Below are positions 56,005 through 64,000 of a stretch of 64,000 nt of DNA, piece by piece (the stretch's first letter is position 1; every line of letters begins with the position of its first letter). Both the position numbers and the translations under genes were made by a program. Source of the stretch: Ampelocalamus luodianensis (taxonomy: Eukaryota > Streptophyta > Magnoliopsida > Poales > Poaceae); assembly GCA_036346255.1 (NCBI GenBank), contig CM070624.1:20306626-20370625 (forward strand), written 5' to 3'. The notes beneath the pieces are model-generated. The model was not told the DNA's origin, did no database searches, and saw only the letters and a program-made list of their open reading frames with translations.

Positions 56005-57835
56005 AATCTAGTGCTAATGGGTAATTGGGTGATAAGGTGCTAACATGACTGTGAGACGTCAGATCTAGCATATGCGGCTCGGATCAAGGTGGGGAACCCT
56101 CATCCCATTTAAACATTTTTTTTGGCAGAAAACCCTCCGCTTGTTTAAGTTTTATCACAAAAAGGTCATCTTTACCCCTTCTCTCTCACCTCGTTCCTGT
56201 TCCAGTTGAGCGACGCGTCCAGCTCGCGACCTAGGGTTAACCCAAGCAGAGCCATCCTCGAACCTGCACCCAGCCACCGCCCTCCCCATCCCCTCGGACG
56301 TTGCGCCGCCTCTCTACCCTGATGCCCGACTGCGTCGCTCCACTCGGCAGCAAGCCGCGACGAGTTGATGCTCCCCACACACACACACCCCCTCCCCCTC
56401 TGACCTGGTGCCCAGCGGTGCGCCCTAGCCGGCTCCTGGCTTTCAGGCATTGCCTTCTATGTGATGTTCATGTTCTGTGTATTGCTCGAGAACCTTATGA
56501 ATTTCTTTTATGCACTGCTTAAAAACATTATTAATTTCTATGTTCACTTAAGAACCTTATGAATTTCTATGTTTTGTGATGTTCGATGTTCTCTATAACT
56601 TGTGAGAATGCTTCCAAAAAATTATTTGTGTTTCATGTTCTGTGATGTTCTGCTATCTGGTTGATTGCCAAAATTATTGCTGCTCCTCCATATGAAAAAT
56701 TTTGTTGACTCGATGGATGCCCATCTCAATTGGCTTATGAATGTTGCAAGGATGTCTTTATCTGAGAATGCATTTGTCCGATTGCTAGCTATTGCCACTT
56801 GGCAGCCGGTTGCTTGGTAGCTAGCTGCTACTTCTCAGTCAAGTATATTTCTTTCAATCACTTGCAAAATATACCCATTCCAGGACGAGATTTGGGGAGA
56901 TTCATTCACAAGTTCAGGTGACAAAGAGAACTAACAAAATTCCAGAACAGCAAGTTCATCCATCAGGTGACAGGTAGAACCGTAGAAGTAACACTTCATT
57001 TCTCTCAAAACTAAGACTTCATCATGTATCAGTTGAAGCAGAGATGGAAAATGACAGAGTACATGCAAAATGGCATTACAAAGTCATTACATATCCAATG
57101 CAAAATGGCAGAGTACAAGCAAAATTACAAGGTCAAGCATCAAACTCAATTTTCTTTACAAGACCGCATACATGTTCATTTGCCTCCCTTTTTTCTTTAC
57201 AAGACTGCATACACCCATTTCCCTCCTGTGCTTCATACCATCTTCCTCAAATTCCTCCCCATCTAGCAATCCAATATCTCGCAGCTAACATGCATAAACA
57301 ACATCTGGAGTATACTTGTAGCCAAAACGAATCACAAGAAAACACTCAGTTTCATAAAATTTGCAAGTCGTGCACACTGATAACATATAAATTTCACACC
57401 ATCTTGCACCTCAATTTCACTCAAATTCACAAATTTCACGAGAAAACACTCAGTAAAGTGCACCTCCTCTTCACACCACTTTTGTCTTCATCGGAGGAGC
57501 TCGCCGCAAGCACCCCTGGATGCGATGGCGGCGCGGGTGGGGAAGGCGGGCTATGTCCTAGTCGCGCGACAGTGGCTCGAGGGGGGAGGTGAGGGCGACC
57601 TCCAGCTTGCGAGTATGGATGGAGGGGAATCCCTAACCCTAGCCACGTAACATAGGAGCCATGGAGGAGGGAGAAGGGGATTGGGCTGAGCATGGGGTTT
57701 TCGCATAATGGATTAAGTGGCTAGGGATGCTCCGCCCGCCTGCATCCGAGCTGCATGTGCTAGATCCGACCCTCAGTCGCATTAGCACCTTATCACCTAA
57801 TTACCTATTACCTATTAGTACTAGATATGTTAACT
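56005..57835. mobile_element. DNA element with ~80-bp terminal inverted repeats
   Basis: 56006-56088 and the reverse complement of 57755-57832 share the GGTGATAAGGTGCTAA, GGATCTAGCA-like and 'gcagctcggat' blocks. The interior (56160-57720) has a GC-rich, 5'UTR-like segment near each end (56200-56450 and 57480-57660) that could be captured genic sequence. No clear target duplication. Confidence 0.6.
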
Positions 57836-57859
57836 AGTTAGGTCACGTATGTAATAGAG

Positions 57860-59960
57860 ACGGGTGAGATCTCGGTCCAAAAGCATAAAGCTCAAAGAGA
57901 TGGGCATAGGACACCCAACAAGGCAACAAATCGCTTTATACTTGAGGTGTCTTCTTGCTTGTGCATTTGCATGTAAACCCCGTGGCTCGGTAAAAAGACA
58001 AGGGTTTTGTAAGCTCTACCTAAGAAGCTACTAAAATCTACGTGCCTGCACGGATTAGTATCGGCGATGCAGGGTTTTGCGTTAGTAATCAACATGAAAA
58101 GAAAAGAAAAGAAAAGGAAAATGAAAAGGAAAGAGAGAGAAAGGTGACCGTGTCCACGAAGAGAAGAAAGCAGTGCAGTTGTATTCTGCGTTACTGTGGA
58201 CGCTATTTTAGAAGATTCTGCCAGGTGGAAAACAAAGCTATTGGGGACTAGCACTAGCCTTGGAGTTGGAGAAAAAGATTGTTGGCTTCTTTCTTTTTCT
58301 TCTTCTTTTTCCTCCTCTGGTTTTCTTTGGATTGCCGGTCATCCAATCCGATCAAAACTGTTGCTTTGATCTTTGTGTACTTTGGAAGCTTCTCTCTGAA
58401 GCAATGAGCACGCCTCCCCATGCCAAAAACAACGAAGAGATAGAGAGGAAAACAACACACACACATCTCCTGTTTGTGCCGTGCTTTAGCTTGTTCAGCG
58501 CTAGTAGAGCTCCCGTCGCTTTATGTTGTCTCATCTTTCATCATTCTCGGCTGCCTTGTTCTCGTCGCGTGCCACCGTTTTGCTGCCTTGGATTGAGCGG
58601 GTGGGTGGGTCAGTCCAAAACCAAAAGCCGAGGCTCCCCCGTTCAAAGATCCAAAGGGTGTGTTTGGGACAGATACGAGGAAAGCCAAAAGCCATCTCAA
58701 ACATACGGTTTTTAGTAGCTACTTTTGAAAAAGCCTTTAGCCACTTTCAACGTAGAGAAGTCGTAAATGGAAAGTCGGTCTATGATAGCTTTTCACATTT
58801 TCGGTCGGTTAGGGTTCCGAATTTATCCCTAGAGTTGAAGAAAATTATCTCCCTCATACCACGTATAAAAACCCAAACCCCACCCAACTCACCCCATTCC
58901 CCACCCGTCCCCGGCCTCGCACACAGACGGAGCAGCGACGCTAGGGTTAGTGCCCCGAGCCACCTGCGGTGAGCTCCGGCGCCGCCCTCGGCCTCCTCCT
59001 TGACACCACCACCCCAGCCTCTCCCTCCTCCCTGGGCGCCGCCCCGGCCGCCTTCCTCCTCCCTCGGCGTTGTCGCCCCGGCCCCCTCCCTCCACCCTCG
59101 GTGCCGCCCCCTCCCTTCTCCCTTGGCCGTCCCCCGCGCCGCCTTCGACCATCGCCACTCCATGTCATCCGTCGTCGACTCGTGTAGATCTAGGTTTTTT
59201 CATTTTCATTTTTTATTTAATGAATTACTTATATAACCATGGAATTGATTACTTGTGTAATGATGTGATCTGATGATTGTCGTTACGATTTACTTGTGTG
59301 CAAGTTTGGTTATTGTTGAAATAAAATTTTAGTAGATTTCATAGGAATGGATATGCGAAAGTTCAAAACAAGAATATCGTATATGTAACGTTTTGTATTT
59401 CATACTTGGAAATTGAAAATGTATTACATTTAATGCTTAAATTTACATTTATAAGTGAACATGGAAAAAAAACAAATCCTTTCAAATGACACCAAACAAG
59501 TCATCATTTACCTTAGGGGCATTTCAGACATTTCACAACTCAAAACAGTCAGCCAGCCTACCTAAAAACTAGACTATCAAACACCAAACGTTTTTAGCTC
59601 AATTGTTTAGCCATATAGCCATACAACCTTACCGAAAGCTGTTTTCTAGAAAAACTACAACTATACCAGAAGAGGCGCCCCACCACGTCACGCAGCAAAA
59701 GCCTCCCACTGTGCCGCCGCTCCTAGAGACATTCCCTCGCCTTCCCTTCCTCTTTTGCTTTCTCTTTGGGTAACCCCTTGGTTTAACTTAAAGCGCACCC
59801 AAAAAAGCACCATTTCAATATGAATTAACCTTAGCTGTTCATGGCCCGATGTGCTTATCCGCTCCACTTCTCGCTCCCCCTCCATTCAGCAGTTCGGCTC
59901 CATTGACTTATGTGGATTTTGGGTCGCCATGGGCAGCGAGCTGTCACTGTGCGACCATTT
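57860..59960. other. Intergenic, promoter-like C-rich stretch
   Basis: Poly-pyrimidine around 58270-58320. A transcribed-looking C-rich leader lies at 58900-59160 ('accccacccaactcaccccatt'). Open frames on both strands overlap and have no domain. No gene supported. Confidence 0.3.
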
Positions 59961-59971
59961 TGTGGGTTTAG

Positions 59972-60242
59972 TGTTAAGAAACCGGGCCCAGGACCATGAG
60001 TCCTGGCTCAAGGTGGGCTCCTCATCCCAAACCCTAGCAGGGTCGTAGCCTATAAATAGGGGGTGCTATTCATTGTAAAGAATTGATCGATGGATGAAGG
60101 AATAAAGAGAAACAAGAAGTCTCCCTACATCTCTGTGTTCTATCTCTTATTCTATTCTTGTTGTTCATGCATTGTTCTTACGATTCTATACTTGTCTACG
60201 AGGTAATCGCTCGAATTTGGACTCGCCGGCGGTTCCTCAACA
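59972..60242 (+). repeat. 5' LTR of copia-2
   Basis: TGTTAAGAAACC.. to ..CCTCAACA (271 bp), with inverted TG/CA ends and a TATA box. The 3' LTR lies beyond the window. Confidence 0.75.
60051..60060 (+). promoter_or_regulatory. TATA box in copia-2 LTR
   Basis: TATAAATAGG, preceded by CC. Confidence 0.65.
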
Positions 60243-60256
60243 CGTTATCAGCACGA
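60243..60256 (+). promoter_or_regulatory. Primer-binding site of copia-2
   Basis: CGTTATCAGCACGA directly follows the LTR end. This site type is common in one group of plant copia elements. Confidence 0.6.
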
Positions 60257-61324
60257 TCGACTCTCCTCGCATCGAAAAGGTAACTGTCGAAGAACGACAC
60301 TCGTAGATTGAATCGTATTTTCTAGATCGCTTTAAATTCTGCAAATTTGCTTTCTAGATTGTTTTTCTACGATGCAAATTCGCTCTAACCTACCGCGAGC
60401 AGACTTGAAGTCGCCGGCCAAGCCGATCGGTGGTTGCATGAAAGAACTGATGTTGATTGCACCGTAAATCATTGCATAAATAGTAATTGCATGAACACGA
60501 CGCCCGCCTCTTGCACGCAGCACCCCTCGGCCGTCTGCACACGGCCGCGCCGCCCGCACGTGGCCGCATCGCCACGCCACCACGCTGCGCCGGTATGCGC
60601 CGAAGCTAGCCACACCACACCGTCGCACCGTCGACGCCACGTTGGCCCGAAGCTGCACCACGTGTTACCAGCCAAACACAAGTGGCCATGCCGTCGTAGT
60701 GCGCCGCACGCACTTGCTGCCGGCTCGAGCCGCGCGCCCCGGCCGCAGCGCCGCCGTCACGCGGCCACGCGCCACGCGTCGCCAAGCGCACCACCCGTTT
60801 CACCGTGCACGGCGGCGCCGCCACACGACGCCAGCCGTCCACCGGCCTCGGCCGCACGCCATGGTGTTAATTAACGGCATGTGTGCTAGTTGTGGTTGAA
60901 CAGATTTTGGGGTCACGTGGATTGCTAGTAGTCGCTGGAATATCTCTATCGTGACTTGATTGCTAGTTGTGGCCACATGAGTTGATTGCTAGTTGTGGTG
61001 GCCATATTTGCATTCTATCGTGAGGTCTCACCGCGGTTGTGCACTTGTGCCACTAATTGGCCGTGCCGGTGGAACAAGCACGCTGCGCGATGAGGCAACG
61101 GAGCCATGCCCGTGCATGTACGTGGCCACCTAACACCGCTCGGCGCTCGCCCGAGTGGCGCGTGCCGCCGCGCTACGTGCATACAGCCGCCGCCGTCGCG
61201 CTATGCGTACAACCTGGTGCCTCCACCCTCCTCTTACCTGCACGGGCCATCAAAGCAAGAAAGGCACGGGCCAACTAAAGGAAGGTCGGCCCAAGAAGAG
61301 GCCCCAGCCAAATGAAATCACGTG

Positions 61325-61625
61325 AGCAAAAGAAAATCGAAAGAATTGGAAATTCTGGAATTTTACAAAACGGCTCTCGGATTTTTCAGAAATTACGCAA
61401 TTTTTTTGCAGAATTGAAGAAATTGCAAATAAACCCTCGAAGTTCTGACAATTACGGGAAATATTTCATGAAAGAAATTCTTGCAGAATAACTCTTCCGA
61501 GATTGAAAAATTGCACGCAAAATTTTTCTCCGTACTGAAATTTCGCATGTTAACACCTGAAATTGTAAAATTCGTCGAAAAGTCATATTCCAGCAGAAAA
61601 GGGCCTCGGGAATCCAAAATTTTGC
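61325..61625. repeat. Imperfect AT-rich repeats
   Basis: Motifs of the type 'gaaatt.caaa', 'ttgcagaat' and 'cctcg(g/a)' recur about every 50-60 bp in the copia-2 leader. Confidence 0.4.
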
Positions 61626-61949
61626 ATATTTTGAACTTTTGAAGCATGTTTAACTTTGTTATTGTTATTTCTATGCAATTTATTTACTGTATTTACTGTT
61701 TTGATTATCTGTAATTGTATATATTGCTTTTAATCACTGAAAATAACAGTAAATCATGAAAAATGCATAGAAAAATACGGGAATACGAACCTGAAATTCG
61801 ATGAGCATTATGAGAATTTTGCAACCATCTTAAGCAAATTACCAGCAGTAATCTTATGAATTTTGGCATGAATATGAAAAATGACTGGCATCACGAATCA
61901 GGAATTCGAAGAACTGACCCAGCATGGCCAGATTTTGTATAAAATTTGT

Positions 61950-62190
61950 ATCAGTCTTCAATTCTGTGGTAATGTAATCACGGATGAGCAGAAGATGGAG
62001 AATACTTTCTACCTTTCACCCAATGCGGTGTAATCCGCACGCAACTATCGTCAAGACGGCTACATGAAGTATGCCGAATTAATTGACATCATGCAAGTTG
62101 CGAAAACTCAAGATGATATTCTAAGAAAGAACTTCATCTTGCGACCACCTAGTAGCAATGTTGGCCATGAAGCCACCGCTAGCACTATAA
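61950..62190 (+). pseudogene. copia-2 gag fragment
   Basis: Segments DEQKMENTFYLSP and, in another frame, YRQDGYMKYAELIDIMQVAK then TQDDILRKNF match the C-terminal gag region of plant copia elements, where a Q.YR.....KY..LI..ll.A pattern precedes the pol part. Frameshifted and without an intact start. The following 62200-63200 is too worn to assign. Confidence 0.55.
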
Positions 62191-63239
62191 GGTGATGAAG
62201 CCTCTCACAAATAAGAGGAGCAAGAAGGGTAAGGTCATGCGTCGCACGTTATTGATGTTTTTCGATCTAAGAAAAGGGCAAATGATAGCATGAGGCACAC
62301 CTCGCCATTGCGAGCCTGAGGATTCGCATCCATTAGTTGCACTTATGAATGTGGACAACCCGATGGCAGCCCCATCATCCCTCCTTTGGACATCGCGGCC
62401 CACAGTAGCGCCCAAAAGGAGAAGATCGCGCATGGAGCCGATTTAGGCAGAAGTTCCTGAATACTTCGCCTATTAGATCTAGTGCACGCATTGCACTCGA
62501 ATATTTTATAGTAACTGCGGTTTGTAATTGAAGTAGAATTTTGAATTATTGAATAATGGTTGCAAGCTCTAGCGAGCAAAGCATTAAATTCTTATTATGA
62601 GTCTGCAAGGCTTATTTTTCCGTTTTATAATAGCAAGTTACGTTCTGATATTTGAAGTATTTTATCTATGTGTTGCTTGCTTTCTGCTACATATTAATAA
62701 AGTACATTATATTAGAACGCGTGTGGCGCCCTATGGAGGAAGTGTGCTTAGCATGTAGCGGCAAAATGAAAACCATCCTAAGAGAAATGGAAATTTTTCT
62801 AGTCGATCAGCAAGAATGCTGGTAGTCTTACGACAATCGCAGGCAGCGATACTTGTATAATAGGCTCAGGAAGGGCCACAACTATACTCCCAATGGGCAC
62901 AACTTTGGTCATTGAAGAAGACTTGTTGTACCCAGAATCGACTAGAACTCTCAAGGATATTTGCGCTAACAGGTTTAGTGTAGAGGCGATGAAGAGTATG
63001 GTCAGAATACTGCTCATTACAAAGCGTGAAGAAAGTGAAAATAGCATTAGAATGTCTTCCTTCATATGAAATGGGCTATACTACACTAATATTAAGGCAC
63101 TGCAGGCCTATCTTGCCTTGAAAACCGTATTTAGAAGCTCGAACTTATCTATCTCTAGCATGATAGATTATGCGCTAGGTCTTAGGATAATGAGAGATAT
63201 AATTAACAATTCACGGGGACATAATATGAATATAAAGAA

Positions 63240-64000
63240 TTTCCCGAATGAAGATTTTGTGTGCCCGCATGTGCCACGAAATTAATTATTAGACCTTTGC
63301 TCTGGCGAAGGATAAAGTCCCTGCATTCCTGGACCGTATCCAAGGAGACTTTTGCGGTCCTATACAACCCCTGTAAGGGTCAATTAGGTATTTTATAGTG
63401 CTTATCGATGCTTCCTCGGAATGGTCGCACGTATGTTTATTGTCTACGAGAAATCATGCTTTGCAAAGCCAATCTCGAAGATAATTAAATATTTTCCCGA
63501 TCATCATGAAGTCCACAGAATGGGCGTACGGAGAACTCACTCAAAAGCATTTGATGATTATTGCATGAAAATGGGAATTAAAATTGAGCATTTTGTACGC
63601 ATGTCCGTACCGAATGGATTAGCGAGAACTTTGAAGAATTGTAATTTACCAACTATATGTTGGGGACATGCGATCTGCTCGTGAGCGACTCTCATCAATT
63701 TTAGACCGTCGGCCTATAACATCCATCCAACTATGCAACTAGCGCAAGGGTCGACCTTGAAAACTTCTCATCTTCGCGAGTTGGTTTGCAAGGGTTATAT
63801 ACCTATACCACCACCGCAGTGAATCGCAATGGGTTTTTCTCAGAAAGTGCGGGATATCGTTGGTTATGAGACGGCATCCATAATCAAGTATTTGGACCAT
63901 ATGACTGGAGATTTGTATAATGCCCGATTCGCTGATAGTACATTAGATGATGTTAGTTTCCCGTCATTAGGGGGAGGAAATCAACCCTTGATAGTAATGT
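63240..64000 (+). pseudogene. copia-2 integrase region of pol, partial
   Basis: In order: AFLDRIQGDFCGPIQP (first catalytic Asp, GDxCGP), VLIDASSEWSHVCLLSTRNH, KAFDDYCMKMGIKIEHFVR, PNGLARTLK, NLPTICWGHA, AYNIHPTMQLAQGSTLKTSH, and IIKYLDHMTGDLYNARFADS at the window edge. This is the copia integrase core and its C-terminal linker to RT. It would insert element DNA. The second catalytic Asp region (expected 'RMDNA') is degraded near 63520, with stops near 63377 and 63820. Confidence 0.8.

Larger units (their letters stand above)
59972..64000 (+). mobile_element. Ty1/copia element (copia-2), runs off the window end
   Basis: 5' LTR, a PBS-like CGTTATCAGCACGA, a GC-rich leader, gag remnants and an integrase region in the copia order. 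RT and the 3' LTR would lie outside the window. Confidence 0.8.

Noticed and set aside
58656..59660. A Tourist-type element between 'gtgtgtttggg' and 'ccaaacg'
   Set aside because: Beyond the short end motifs the two sides do not pair, and no TTA/TAA duplication is present.
60434..60899. 146-codon His/Pro/Arg-rich frame
   Set aside because: It lies in the GC-rich leader of copia-2 with frames open on both strands and no domain.

Overview
This is a transposon-rich stretch of a grass nuclear genome, most likely Oryza or a close relative. The evidence is a spliced plant eL34 gene, a plant GET3-type gene with an organelle presequence, a CLE peptide gene, and nested plant LTR retrotransposons, Mutator-like elements (MULEs) and MITE-like inserts. 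There are no prokaryotic, plasmid or CRISPR features. Most protein-like sequence is transposon debris. The host genes lie mainly between 39.6 and 46.2 kb and at 54.5 kb.

Layout. 1-9.8 kb holds long LTRs (about 3.3 kb) of one Ty3/gypsy-type family. A complete solo LTR (2519-5804, target duplication CGTGA) sits inside an oppositely oriented LTR of the same family, followed by a forward LTR (about 6798-9794) that begins a retroelement with PBS, ORF0-like and gag remnants. That element stops abruptly at about 11378, where a decayed MULE ('MULE-A') transposase begins (11379-13056), followed by its GRF zinc-finger accessory gene (13543-14285). 15427-37397 is a single 22-kb MULE ('MULE-B') with inverted ends of about 0.5-0.6 kb and a perfect 9-bp target duplication CTGCTTCTG. 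It carries five gene-like units: a plant mobile domain (PMD) gene near each end pointing inward, two GRF zinc-finger genes, and a central MURA-type transposase. A Ty1/copia element (16896-24830, 5-bp duplication CTTGT) split the first PMD gene.

39.7-42.9 kb is a five-exon minus-strand GET3/ArsA-type ATPase gene. Its second exon is interrupted, just before the P-loop, by a small LTR element (41118-42389) with its own duplication. A degenerate tRNA-Leu(CAG) with a 20-bp internal duplication follows at 43.6 kb, then the intact eL34 gene (44522-46162, minus). 47-53.6 kb is a mosaic of small DNA transposons and two blocks of a third MULE ('MULE-C') separated by repeated copies of one flanking sequence. 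A CLE45-like peptide gene lies at 54481-54786 (minus). The rest contains degenerate DNA elements and, from 59972 to the window end, the 5' LTR, gag and integrase region of a second copia element.

Three cross-cutting observations matter most. (1) MULE-B is a multi-gene Mutator element whose target duplication proves it moved as one unit, and MULE-C carries matching pieces. (2) Internal stops in MULE-A genes are nearly all TAG, as expected from C-to-T decay at CHG sites. (3) Paired repeat copies repeatedly differ at CAG/CTG sites by losing the middle base (CAG or CTG to CG), including both primer-binding sites of unrelated retroelements. This may be a long-read base-calling artefact at methylated CHG sites, in which case many apparent frameshifts in the transposons are not real. 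Intergenic stretches not listed were read and held nothing I could support.
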